The translations under genes and the position numbers were made by a program. A DNA stretch of 64,000 nucleotides from JABFWF01 sp035539135 (GTDB lineage Bacteria > Pseudomonadota > Gammaproteobacteria > Xanthomonadales > Xanthomonadaceae), in NCBI GenBank assembly GCA_035539135.1, contig DATLJD010000005.1, positions 124,001 to 188,000 of the forward strand. Direction: 5' to 3'. Each line of letters opens with the position of its first letter. Position 1 is the stretch's first letter. Positions 35,866-44,988 of this stretch are shown here, piece after piece. Below the pieces are notes generated by a model that was given only the letters and a program-made list of their open reading frames with translations, searched no databases and was not told the origin of the DNA.

Positions 35866-35993
35866 GCCGGCAACCGGGCGCGGCGCGCGTTGCGCCGCAG
35901 TTCCAGGCGAGGGGCGCGTCGGCAGCCGCGACCTCGTCCGCCGCCAAGCGGGCGCGTTCCCTCGCTTCTCTTCCCTGGCTTCCTCGCTCGCGC

Positions 35994-36779
35994 TCAGGAG
36001 AACGCGGTGTCGAGCACCATCATCAGCACGAAGCCCAGCAGCAGGCCGGCGGTGGCAAAGTGCTCGTGCCCCTGCCGGTGCGATTCGGGAATGATCTCGT
36101 GGCTGACCACGTACAGCATCGCGCCGGCGGCGAAGCCGAGCCCGCACGGCAGCAGCGCCGGCAGCGCGAGTACCACGCTGGCGCCGGCGACCGCGCCGAG
36201 CGGCTCGACCAGCCCCGACAGCATGCCGACCAGCAGCGACCAGCCACGGCCGTAGCCCACCGCGAGCAGGGCCAGCGCGACCACCAGCCCTTCGGGGATG
36301 TCCTGCAGCGCGATGCCGGTCGCCAGCGCGTTGCCGTGGGTGATGTCGGTGGCGTAACCGACGCCGATCGCCAGGCCTTCGGGCAGGTTGTGCAGGCAGA
36401 TCGCGAACACGAACAGCCACGCGCGCTTGAGCCGCAGCGGCGAACCGCCTTCCGGCCCCTTCACGAAGTGCTCGTGCGGCACGACCCGGTCGAGCAGCCG
36501 GATCAGCGCACCACCGGCGAGCAATGACGCGCCGACGAGCAGCGCGGCGGCGAAGGCGCCGGCGCCGAGCCGGCGCGCTTCGGCGATGCCCGGCAACACC
36601 AGCGAGAACGCACTCGCCGCCAGCATGATCCCGGCGCCGAAGCCGAGCAGGGTGTCCTGCAGGCGCTGCGCCAGGCGCGAGACGAACAGCACCGGCAGCG
36701 TGCCGAGCGCGGTGGCGGCGGCCGCCGCGAGCCCGGCGAGCAGGGCCAGCGCGACCGGCGACAGCAACTGCGGATCCAT
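35994..36779 (-). CDS. ZIP family metal transporter
   Basis: A 261-residue protein with eight membrane helices of the ZIP (ZupT-like) family, importing divalent metals such as zinc. The metal path is marked by LHNLPEGLAIGVGYATD and LQDIPEGLVVALALL (the two conserved x-P-E-G helices) and SHEIIPESHRQGHEHFA near the C-terminus. A histidine-containing loop RVVPHEHFVKGPEGG joins helices 3 and 4. The ATG at 36779 fits the family start. Divergent from the MFS gene, 197 bases apart. Confidence 0.92.
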   Translation of the reverse strand: MDPQLLSPVALALLAGLAAAAATALGTLPVLFVSRLAQRLQDTLLGFGAGIMLAASAFSLVLPGIAEARRLGAGAFAAALLVGASLLAGGALIRLLDRVVPHEHFVKGPEGGSPLRLKRAWLFVFAICLHNLPEGLAIGVGYATDITHGNALATGIALQDIPEGLVVALALLAVGYGRGWSLLVGMLSGLVEPLGAVAGASVVLALPALLPCGLGFAAGAMLYVVSHEIIPESHRQGHEHFATAGLLLGFVLMMVLDTAFS

Positions 36780-36976
36780 GCTCACCGGGTGTGCGGGTGA
36801 CGGGCGGCGGGCATGGACGGCTCCTGGGGAAGTCCGGCACCACCTTACCCGTGCGCCCGTGTGCGCGGTGCGCTTCCCGCCGGTGCCCCGCGCCCCGTAT
36901 CCTGCGTGGCCACGGCCTGGTGCGCGCATCGCGGATGCCGGCTGCTCCGCTTCCGCTTCGCCCCGGTGTCCCGCGC

Positions 36977-38596
36977 ATGAAGCCCAACGGCCTGTCCTTC
37001 CACCACCCGCTCGCGTTCTGGCTGGGCTGCGCGGCGGTGGTCGCCGGCGTGCTCGCGCACCTGCCGATGTTCTGGATGGGCCGGCACATGGGCTGGCGGA
37101 TGGTCGGCATGCCGATGGACGGCTTGATGCTGGCCGGCATGCTGGTGATCCCGGCCGGCGTGCTGCTCGCCGGCTACGGCCTGATGCCGCGCCTGGCGCA
37201 GATGCGGCGCACCCTGCGCGGCGGCACCCACCTGCATTTCCACGTCGCCGACGGCGTGCCGCTCAACCGCGCGCACTGGACCCTGGTGACCGCGCTGGCG
37301 GTGGCGCTGGCGATCGACGTAATGAAGCCGGCCACGCTCGGCTTCGTCGTCCCCGGCATGAGCGCGGAATATTCGATCAGCAAGCCGACCGCGAGCCTGC
37401 TCGCCTTCGTCGCCCTGATCGGGACCACCGTGGGCTCGGTGGTGTGGGGCTGGATGGCCGACGCCTTCGGCCGCCGCGCCGGCATCCTGCTGTCGGCGTT
37501 GATGTTCATCGGCACCGCGATCTGCGGGGCGATGCCGCTGTTCGGCTGGAACCTGGTGATGTGCTTCCTGATGGGCGCCTCGGCCGGCGGCCTGCTGCCG
37601 ATCGCCTTCACCCTGATGGCGGAAACGGTGCCGGCCGCGCATCGCGGCTGGCTGCTGGTCGCGCTCGGCGGCGTCGGTACCTCGGCCGGCTACCTCGCCG
37701 CGGCGGGCGCGGCGGCGCTGCTGGAACCGATGTTCAGCTGGCGCGTGCTGTGGCTGCTCAACCTGCCGACCGGCATCGTCATCCTGCTGCTCAACCGCTA
37801 CATCCCGGAGTCGCCGCGTTTCCTGTCCAACGCCGGGCTCGAGGACCAGGCGCGCGCGGTGCTGCGCAAGTTCGCCGGCACCGGCGCGGCTGACGCGGTG
37901 GAGGTCGACGACGCGCAGCATCCGGGCGCGCCGGTGCTGGACGCACCGCCGCCGCCGGCGACCCTGCGCCAGTTGCTGCGCGGCCGCCACGCGCGGATCA
38001 CCTGGGGCCTGCTGGTGTGCGGGCTTGCCTGGGGCCTGGTGAACTTCGGCTTCGTGCTGTGGCTGCCGGTCAACCTGGTCCAGTTCGGCGTGGACGCGCA
38101 CGCGGCCAGTGCGCTGCTGGCGCGCTCGGCGGTATACGCGCTGCCCGGCATCGGCGTGGTGGTGTGGCTGTACCATCGCTGGAGCAGCGTGCGCTCGCTG
38201 GTGCTGTTCATCGCGCTGACCGCGCTGTCGCTGCTGGCGTTCGCGGCGATGGCGCTGCTCGGCCTGCGCTCGCCGGGGCTCACGATCGCCTGCACCGCGG
38301 CGCTGCTGGTCAGCGTCAGCGGGGTGATCGCGATGCTGATCCCGTACGCGGCGGAGATCTACCCGGTGCACCTGCGCGGGACCGGCTCCGGCGTGGTCGC
38401 CGCGAGCTCGAAGTTCGGCGGCATCCTCGGCGCCGGATTCGGCGTGGCCGGCATGCTCGGCCACTTCGCGTGGTCGGCGCTGCTGATCGCACTGCCGATG
38501 GCGGTATCGGGCGTGCTGCTCTGGCGCAGCGGGATCGAGACGCGCGGGCAGCGGCTGGAGGACATCCAGGCCCGGCTGGTCGCGGCGGAATCCTAG
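36977..38596 (+). CDS. MFS transporter with N-terminal two-helix extension
   Basis: A 539-residue major facilitator. The core has the sugar/aromatic-acid-transporter pattern (GSVVWGWMADAFGRRAGILL, RYIPESPRFL, PYAAEIYPVHLRGTGSG). Before it lie about 95 extra residues: two additional helices (AFWLGCAAVVAGVLAHLPMF and LMLAGMLVIPAGVLLAGYGL) and a linker with HLHFHVADG. About 14 membrane helices result instead of 12. The ATG at 36977 is preceded by only a weak ribosome binding site. Substrate is not predictable from the sequence. Confidence 0.88.
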   Translation: MKPNGLSFHHPLAFWLGCAAVVAGVLAHLPMFWMGRHMGWRMVGMPMDGLMLAGMLVIPAGVLLAGYGLMPRLAQMRRTLRGGTHLHFHVADGVPLNRAHWTLVTALAVALAIDVMKPATLGFVVPGMSAEYSISKPTASLLAFVALIGTTVGSVVWGWMADAFGRRAGILLSALMFIGTAICGAMPLFGWNLVMCFLMGASAGGLLPIAFTLMAETVPAAHRGWLLVALGGVGTSAGYLAAAGAAALLEPMFSWRVLWLLNLPTGIVILLLNRYIPESPRFLSNAGLEDQARAVLRKFAGTGAADAVEVDDAQHPGAPVLDAPPPPATLRQLLRGRHARITWGLLVCGLAWGLVNFGFVLWLPVNLVQFGVDAHAASALLARSAVYALPGIGVVVWLYHRWSSVRSLVLFIALTALSLLAFAAMALLGLRSPGLTIACTAALLVSVSGVIAMLIPYAAEIYPVHLRGTGSGVVAASSKFGGILGAGFGVAGMLGHFAWSALLIALPMAVSGVLLWRSGIETRGQRLEDIQARLVAAES

Positions 38597-38597
38597 A

Positions 38598-39026
38598 CTA
38601 GACCCGCCCGGAGCCACCCGCGGGCGCGGGCAGCAGGGGTTCGTCGGTTTCGCCGTAGCGCAGCCAGCGCTCGGCGAGCGCGGCATCCACGAAGGCGCGG
38701 GCGATGAAGCCGTGCTCGCGTGCGTGCAGTTCGCAGTATTCGAGCTTGGCCAGCCCCGACGGCTTGACGTGGGCGATGCGTACCGGCTCCAGGCCCTTGC
38801 CGACCAGGCTGGCGACCAGCGTGCGCCATTGGTCGGCGGACAGTTCGGGGCCGGCCAGTTCGTCGATCAGCAACAGCCAATGCGGCCGTTGCGCGTTCAC
38901 CAGTTCGACGATGCGCTGCCAGTACGCCACGGTGTTGTCCGGCGAGCGCGCGCCGGCGACCCACACGCGCAGGCCGCCCTCGCGCGTGCGCCGGTACCGG
39001 ATGGTGCAAGCCGTGTCCCCCGCCAT
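38598..39026 (-). CDS. Hypothetical protein, STAS-like fold possible (142 aa)
   Basis: No name can be given. The 142 residues show the alternation IRYRRTREGGLRVWVAGA, then WLLLIDELAGPELSADQWRT, and end GFIARAFVDAALAERWLRYG. The ending, in which a small domain closes with 'aFvDaalAerWLr', resembles SpoIIAA/STAS-like proteins; this is a loose resemblance only. No signal peptide or membrane helix. It converges tail to tail on the MFS gene with one base between stop codons. Confidence 0.72.
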   Translation of the reverse strand: MAGDTACTIRYRRTREGGLRVWVAGARSPDNTVAYWQRIVELVNAQRPHWLLLIDELAGPELSADQWRTLVASLVGKGLEPVRIAHVKPSGLAKLEYCELHAREHGFIARAFVDAALAERWLRYGETDEPLLPAPAGGSGRV

Positions 39027-39062
39027 GCCCGGATCGTAGCGCGATCCCGGCAGCGGCGCGGG

Positions 39063-39428
39063 TCAGAGGCCGGCTGGGCCGTCCAGGCTGTCGTGGTCGT
39101 CGCGCGCGGCGCGGTCGCGGTCGCCGCGGCCGGCGAGCGCGCGTTCGCCGCCGCCGCCGGGGCCCAGGGTATGCCCGCCTGTCTGCCAAGCCTGGCCCAC
39201 GCCGGTGAAGCCGGTGCCGGCCGGCAGCGACAGCGAGGCCTCGCCAGGTTCGAGGCCGGGCGGCGGCGTGGGCATGGAAGCGGAGCGCAGCGCGCTGTCG
39301 GTCGGATCGTCCAGCAGGCGGCTGCCGGCGTAGCCGGGATGCGGATCGTCGCCGGGCACGCCGGGCGCGCGCTGGGTCAGGCGCGAAGGCAGGCGCTCGT
39401 CGCCGTGGGGTGCGGTGGGATGGGGCAT
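39063..39428 (-). CDS. Proline/glycine-rich hypothetical protein (121 aa)
   Basis: I do not recognise this protein. The sequence is low-complexity and disordered (PPPGLEPGEASLSLPAGTG, LGPGGGGERALAGRGDRD) with no cysteine or hydrophobic segment. It is probably translated because CCGGAGGCGCGACG sits before the ATG at 39428. It lies between the STAS-like gene and rpoH, on the same strand as both, so it might ride on the rpoH transcript; a hairpin at 39522 separates them. Could be a spurious ORF in GC-rich DNA. Confidence 0.5.
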   Translation of the reverse strand: MPHPTAPHGDERLPSRLTQRAPGVPGDDPHPGYAGSRLLDDPTDSALRSASMPTPPPGLEPGEASLSLPAGTGFTGVGQAWQTGGHTLGPGGGGERALAGRGDRDRAARDDHDSLDGPAGL

Positions 39429-39521
39429 CGTCGCGCCTCCGGTACGGATCGATCCTCCATCCTGTCGGGCGCGGGATTAGCGTCGCGTCAAGCGCGATCG
39501 TCGCGCGCGCCGCAAACACGC

Positions 39522-39547
39522 GAACGGCCCGGAGACCCGGGCCGTTC
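39522..39547 (-). terminator. Hairpin after rpoH
   Basis: GAACGGCCCGG at 39522-39532 pairs with CCGGGCCGTTC at 39537-39547 around a 4-base loop, giving an 11-base stem just after the rpoH stop. On the minus strand it is followed only by GCGTGTTTGCG instead of a real T-run, so it may be a weak or Rho-assisted terminator. Confidence 0.6.
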
Positions 39548-39566
39548 CAGGGAAGGGCTGGCGCGT

Positions 39567-40457
<891 letters not shown>

Positions 40458-40466
40458 GGTCAGGAG

Positions 40467-40495
40467 TTTAGCAGTGGCTATGGGTGACTGCTAAT
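40467..40495 (-). promoter_or_regulatory. CIRCE-like inverted repeat upstream of rpoH
   Basis: TTAGCAGT at 40468-40475 is the exact inverse complement of ACTGCTAA at 40487-40494. As nine-base arms they read TTAGCAGTG, nine bases, then GACTGCTAA, the same arm-and-spacer geometry as the HrcA operator CIRCE (TTAGCACTC-N9-GAGTGCTAA), with three differences over 18 arm positions. It lies 10 bases from the rpoH ATG, so a bound repressor could block the promoter, or the RNA could fold over the start. A GGAACTT at 40504-40510 (minus strand) resembles a sigma-E -35 box, but no good -10 partner is visible. The remainder of the gap to 40764 shows no further feature. Confidence 0.5.
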
Positions 40496-40764
40496 CGAAG
40501 GGAAAGTTCCTGAGCGTTGCATTCATGGAACGCCGGATCCCGGCTTTCCCCCTTTGCGTCCGCCCACCGCGAGTACGCCACGACGGGCGTCAAACCGGTG
40601 TGGGGGCGACCGGGCGCGGACCCAAGGGGCGGGCCGTCACCTGGCGGCGGGCCGGCGCCGGGCACCCTGCGGGACCTGGTTCCGCGCCCAACGCCCGGTG
40701 CCCTGACCGTCGCCACGGAGGGCGCGCGTTGGCTCGGAATACCCGCAGTTCGAGGAGCACCACG

Positions 40765-42321
40765 ATGCACGCCAATTCGCGATTCGGATTCCGCCAGGTC
40801 TGGGGCGCCGCGATCGTCGCGTGCGCCTTGCTCGCCTCGCCTGCCGCCGCCCAGCGCACCCTGCAACTGGTCGAGGACAGCGCGAGCACCCGCGCGCTGG
40901 CGCTGGACATCGGCAGCAGCGGCACCCGCCAGGTCTGCGAGCCGGGCGCGACCTGGCTGCGGCTGGGCATCGCCACCCTCACCCTGCAGGGCAGCGACTC
41001 GGTCATGCTGCGCAGTACCGGCGGCGACCAGGCGACGTTCTCCGGCACGACCTGGAACGGCCGCAGCTTCCACACCCGCGCCCTGCGCGGCGCCTGCGTG
41101 GACGTGGAGACCCGGTTCGCCAACAGCGGCAGCCGGCTGGAGCTGGAGGAACTCAACGCCGGCAGCCTGCCGCTGGCGCAGAGCACGGCGGTGATCGCCG
41201 GCGCCGGCGACATCTGCGACTACACCCCGGTCGACTGCCGCCGCACCTCGGACGTGGTGATTGCGCTCGACCCGCTCGCCGCCTTCGTCGCCGGCGACAA
41301 CGTGTACAACCACGGCTCGCTGGCGCAATACGAGGAACGCTTCGATCCGAACTGGGGGCGGTTCAAGCCGCTGATCCTGCCGGTGCCGGGCAACCACGAG
41401 TACTGGACCTCGGGCGCCGCCGGCTACTTCGACTATTTCAACGGGGTGGGCGAGCGGTTCGGCCCCGCCGGCGAACGCGGCAACGGCTGGTGGAGCGTGG
41501 ACGTCGGCGACTGGCACGTGATCGGCCTCAACACCCGCACCAACGGCACCAGCGCCACCGCGCAGCTGGCCTGGCTCAGCGCCGACCTCGCCGCCAACAC
41601 CAAGCCGTGCACGGCGGCGATCTTCCATCATCCGCTGGTGAGCGTCGGCGAGTACACGGGCTACAGCGGGGTGAAGCCGATCTGGGATCGGCTGTACGCG
41701 GCCAAGGCGGACCTGGTCATCAACGGACACGACCACAACTACCAGCGCTACGCACCGATGGACGGTACCGCGAGCGCGCGCACGGACGGCCTGGTGCAGC
41801 TCGTCGTCGGCACCGGCGGTACCAACCTGTACACCACGCTGGGCAGCCATCCGCTGCTGCGCGCCAGCCAGGCGACCGCGATGGGCGTGCTCGCGCTGAC
41901 CCTGTCGCCGCTCGGTTACGCGGGCCGCTTCGTGCCGGTGGCGGGCGCAAGCTGGACCGACAGCTTCAGCGGCAGCTGCCACAAGGCCGCGCTGGCGCCG
42001 CCGCCCGTGTCCGGCGATTTCGCCTTGTCCAACTCGGCGACGATGGCGCTGGATCCCGGCCGCAGCGGCGGGAAGATCATCACCGTCACCAGCAGCGACG
42101 GCTTCAGCGCGCCGGTAACGATGTCGGTCTCGGGCCTGCCGTCCGGCGTGACCGGTTCGTTCGAGACCAATCCGGTGACGCCGCCGGCGAACGGGAGCGC
42201 CACTTCGCGGCTGGTGTTGCGCGCCTCGACCGGCGCGGTCGCCGGCACCTACACGGTGACCGTCACCGGCACCGCCGGCACGCGGGTGCGGACCTCGACC
42301 TTACGCCTGTTCGTGCATTGA
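40765..42321 (+). CDS. Secreted metallophosphoesterase with C-terminal Ig-like domain
   Basis: A 518-residue exported hydrolase. Residues 1-30 form a signal peptide (ending SPAAAQ). An N-terminal beta domain to about 140 precedes the calcineurin-like phosphoesterase core: the metal motifs GAGDICDY, VAGDNVYNHG, PVPGNHEYW, IFHHPLV and NGHDHNYQRY are complete, in purple-acid-phosphatase order. From about residue 420 a beta-sandwich domain follows (FALSNSATMALDPGRSGG to the end), probably for surface or polymer binding. CGAGGAGCACCACG precedes the ATG. The substrate (phosphate esters, phytate or nucleotides) is not predicted. It sits between rpoH and ung. Confidence 0.9.
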   Translation: MHANSRFGFRQVWGAAIVACALLASPAAAQRTLQLVEDSASTRALALDIGSSGTRQVCEPGATWLRLGIATLTLQGSDSVMLRSTGGDQATFSGTTWNGRSFHTRALRGACVDVETRFANSGSRLELEELNAGSLPLAQSTAVIAGAGDICDYTPVDCRRTSDVVIALDPLAAFVAGDNVYNHGSLAQYEERFDPNWGRFKPLILPVPGNHEYWTSGAAGYFDYFNGVGERFGPAGERGNGWWSVDVGDWHVIGLNTRTNGTSATAQLAWLSADLAANTKPCTAAIFHHPLVSVGEYTGYSGVKPIWDRLYAAKADLVINGHDHNYQRYAPMDGTASARTDGLVQLVVGTGGTNLYTTLGSHPLLRASQATAMGVLALTLSPLGYAGRFVPVAGASWTDSFSGSCHKAALAPPPVSGDFALSNSATMALDPGRSGGKIITVTSSDGFSAPVTMSVSGLPSGVTGSFETNPVTPPANGSATSRLVLRASTGAVAGTYTVTVTGTAGTRVRTSTLRLFVH

Positions 42322-42334
42322 ACGGTCGCGGCGT

Positions 42335-43054
42335 TCACCTGCGCGCGGGCGCCATCGCCGCGACGTCCACGGGCGGCAGCGACCAGTCGATCGGCGTCCG
42401 GCCATGGCGCACCAGGTAGTCGTTGGCGGCGGAGAAGTGCCCGCAGCCGATGAAGCCGCGATGCGCCGACAGCGGCGACGGGTGCGGCGCGCGCAGCACC
42501 CGGTGCCGCGCGGTGTCGATCACCGCGCCCTTCTTCTGCGCGTAGCTGCCCCACAGCAGGAACACCAGCCCCTCTCGCTCGCGGTTGAGCACGTCCACCA
42601 CGTGGTCGGTGAAGCCCTCCCAGCCCTTGCCGGCGTGCGCGCCGGCGCGGCCGTCCTCGACCGTGAGCACGCTGTTGAGCAGCAGCACGCCCTGGTCGGC
42701 CCAGTGCCGCAGGCAGCCGTGGCGCGGGCGCGCGATGCCGAGGTCGCGCTGCAGTTCCTTGAAGATGTTTTCCAGCGATGGCGGCGGCGGCACGCCCGGC
42801 TGCACCGAGAAGCACAGGCCGTGCGCCTGGCCAGGGCCGTGATAGGGATCCTGGCCGAGGATCACCACCTTCACCTGGTCGAACGGCGTCGCGTCGAGCG
42901 CGGCGAAGATCTCGCCGCCGGCCGGGTAGATGCGCGCGCCTGCGGCCTTGCGCTGGCGCAGGAACGCGGCGAGCTCCTGCATCGCCGGCCGGCGCAGGTA
43001 GTCGCCGACGCGCGCCTTCCAGGACGGTTCGAGCTGGATGCGGTCCTCGTTCAT
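42335..43054 (-). CDS. ung: Uracil-DNA glycosylase (family 1)
   Basis: A 239-residue base-excision repair enzyme that removes uracil from DNA. Catalytic D69 lies in GQDPYHG (67-73), and the C-terminal HPSPLSAHRGF motif holds the second catalytic histidine. VLLLNSVLTVE and LLWGSYAQKK fill the rest of the family profile. The ATG at 43054 was chosen over the upstream ATG because MNEDRIQLEPSWKA is the normal beginning. It converges on the metallophosphoesterase gene with 13 bases between stops. Confidence 0.96.
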   Translation of the reverse strand: MNEDRIQLEPSWKARVGDYLRRPAMQELAAFLRQRKAAGARIYPAGGEIFAALDATPFDQVKVVILGQDPYHGPGQAHGLCFSVQPGVPPPPSLENIFKELQRDLGIARPRHGCLRHWADQGVLLLNSVLTVEDGRAGAHAGKGWEGFTDHVVDVLNREREGLVFLLWGSYAQKKGAVIDTARHRVLRAPHPSPLSAHRGFIGCGHFSAANDYLVRHGRTPIDWSLPPVDVAAMAPARR

Positions 43055-43180
43055 CCGGGCGTGCGCGAGGGGAGGCGGGATCCGCTCGACCAAGCGAGTA
43101 TCGGGGAGCGACTCGAGCGGGTCCCGCCTTCCCCCGCGCCCCCGCCGCCGAAGCGGCAGGTCGGCCTCCGGGCCACCCGC

Positions 43181-44035
43181 TCAGGCATCGAACGCGCGCC
43201 GCTCCGGCAACCGCGCCAGCCGCAGCTGGAACAGCGCCTTGGTCACCAGCAGCCGCTCCTCGATCGGCTTGATCACGAGGTCGTTGGCGCCCTCGCGCAG
43301 CAGCTGGCTCTGGTTGTCGCGGTTGGCGTCGCCGGTCATCACCAGCACCGGCAGCGCGCGCTTGCCGTAACCGAACTCGCCGCGGATCCGGTGCAGCAGG
43401 TCGCGTCCGCTGAGCGCGCCCTTGAGGTAGACGTCGGTCAGCACGAGGTCGGCGCCGGGCGCGTCGTCGCCGGCACGGTGCGCCTGCAGGTACTCGAGCG
43501 CCTCCTCGGCGCCGATCGTGTGGATCACCTGCATCCCGTGGCGGGCGAGCATGCGCTTGGTCGCCGCGGCGACCACCTTGCTGTCCTCCACGTACAGCAC
43601 GCGCGCGCCGGGAATCGCCTCCGGCTGCACGTAGCCGCGGATGAACGCGGCCAGCGCGCCGTGGCCGAGCGCCTTGTCGAAATAGTCGGTGACGTCCTCG
43701 CCCAGCGTGCGCGACTCCAGCCGCGACTGCACGTCGCCCGAGACGACGATCACCGGCACGTAGCGCTGCGCGCCGGCCTCGCGCACGCTGCGCGCGAGCG
43801 CCATGCCGTCGCCGTCGGGCAGCACCAGCGAGGTGGTGACGAGGTCGACCGGCTTGTCGGCGAGCGCGGCGCGCGCGCTGGCGAGGCCGTCGCAGGCGAC
43901 GATCTCCGCGCCCGGCAGTTCGCGCGCGAGCACGTCGCCGATCAGCTTGCGCACCAGTTTCGAACCGTCGACGACCATCACCCGCGGGGCGTCGGAGGCG
44001 AGGTGGCGCAGGTCGTGCTCGCTGCCGGGTTCCAT
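43181..44035 (-). CDS. Double-receiver response regulator, first receiver degenerate
   Basis: A 284-residue protein made of two receiver domains and no output domain. Receiver 1 (18-135) keeps the acidic D23 and K121 but has S69 at the phosphoacceptor position (TTSLVLPDGDG), so it probably cannot be phosphorylated. Receiver 2 (144-275) is intact: E150-D151, D201 in LTDVYLKG and K257 in VIKPIEE. Its ATG overlaps the ftsX stop codon (ATGA), giving tight coupling to cell-division genes. A partner histidine kinase is not in view. Output may be through protein-protein contact. Confidence 0.92.
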   Translation of the reverse strand: MEPGSEHDLRHLASDAPRVMVVDGSKLVRKLIGDVLARELPGAEIVACDGLASARAALADKPVDLVTTSLVLPDGDGMALARSVREAGAQRYVPVIVVSGDVQSRLESRTLGEDVTDYFDKALGHGALAAFIRGYVQPEAIPGARVLYVEDSKVVAAATKRMLARHGMQVIHTIGAEEALEYLQAHRAGDDAPGADLVLTDVYLKGALSGRDLLHRIRGEFGYGKRALPVLVMTGDANRDNQSQLLREGANDLVIKPIEERLLVTKALFQLRLARLPERRAFDA

Positions 44036-44988
44036 CAGGTCTCCGTGGGACGGGTCTGGCGCAGGTAGTGGCCGGTGACGAGGCCCGCGCCCAGCCAGCC
44101 GAGCGCGGTCGCGCCGAGCAGGACCAGCGCGCCTTCGCGTGGATCCACCCCGGCCAGGACGAAGCGGCTGCCGTAGCTGGCGGCCAGTTCCGCCAGCGGT
44201 GCCTGCAGGGCGAGCCAGGCCGCGGTCAGCAGGCCGAGCGCGAGCGCGCCGGCCGCCAGACCGTACCACGCGCCGAGGTAGAGGAAGGGCCGGCGGATGA
44301 AACCGTCGCTGGCGCCCAGGTGCTGCAGCACGCCGATCTCCTCGCGCCGCGACTGGATGTCCAGCCGCACCGTGTTGCCGACCACCAGCAACGCGCCCAG
44401 GCCGAGCAGGGCCGCCAGCACCAGCGCCAGCCGCCCGCCGAAGCGCAGCCAGCCGTCCAGCCGCTGCCGCCACAGCGCGTCGTGCTGGACCAGGTCGGCT
44501 TCCGGCAGCTGCTGCAGGGACTCGGCGAGCAGCGCCTCGTCGCCGCGCGGGGTCACCACCAGCACGCTGGGCAGCGGATTGCCGGCGGCGGGATCGGCGG
44601 CGACCGCGTCGATCGCCGCGCCCAGGCCCTGCGCGCGCAATGCGGCCAGGCCCTGGTCGGGCGTGCGCAGGGCGACGCTGCCGACGTCGGCGCGTCCGCG
44701 CAGGGCCGCCGCGATCGCTTGCGCCCGCGCGACGTCCACTTCGGGTTTCAGGAACACGCTGACCTCGCGCGCGCGTTGCACGTCGCCGGAAAAGCGCGCG
44801 ACGTTCTGCAGCACCAGCCCCAGGCCCAGCGGCAGCGCCAGCGCCACCGCCATCACCCCGACCGTGAGCACGGTCGCCCACGGCCGGCGCGCGATCCGGC
44901 CGAGGCTGGCGACCAGGCTGTACAGGTGGTGGTCCAGCCAGGTGCCGATCCGCGACGGCGGGCGCGCGCCGGTGCTGCGCTCAGGCAT
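44035..44988 (-). CDS. ftsX: Cell division protein FtsX
   Basis: A 317-residue permease-like protein that pairs with FtsE and transmits ATPase action to periplasmic amidase activators such as EnvC. It has four membrane helices (about 40-60, 190-210, 235-255, 285-305), with a large periplasmic loop after the first (VSVFLKPEVDVARAQAIAAA). The block SRREEIGVLQHLGASDGFIR is the FtsX hallmark. The ATG at 44988 gives a short basic N-terminus. It overlaps ftsE by 8 bases. The EnvC-like target is encoded in this window at 12290. Confidence 0.93.
   Translation of the reverse strand: MPERSTGARPPSRIGTWLDHHLYSLVASLGRIARRPWATVLTVGVMAVALALPLGLGLVLQNVARFSGDVQRAREVSVFLKPEVDVARAQAIAAALRGRADVGSVALRTPDQGLAALRAQGLGAAIDAVAADPAAGNPLPSVLVVTPRGDEALLAESLQQLPEADLVQHDALWRQRLDGWLRFGGRLALVLAALLGLGALLVVGNTVRLDIQSRREEIGVLQHLGASDGFIRRPFLYLGAWYGLAAGALALGLLTAAWLALQAPLAELAASYGSRFVLAGVDPREGALVLLGATALGWLGAGLVTGHYLRQTRPTET

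Noticed and set aside
40504..40510. GGAACTT before rpoH (minus strand), resembling a sigma-E -35 box
   Set aside because: The expected TCTRA -10 partner at 16-17 bases is not there (TCACC is). Left as a weak remark in the CIRCE entry.
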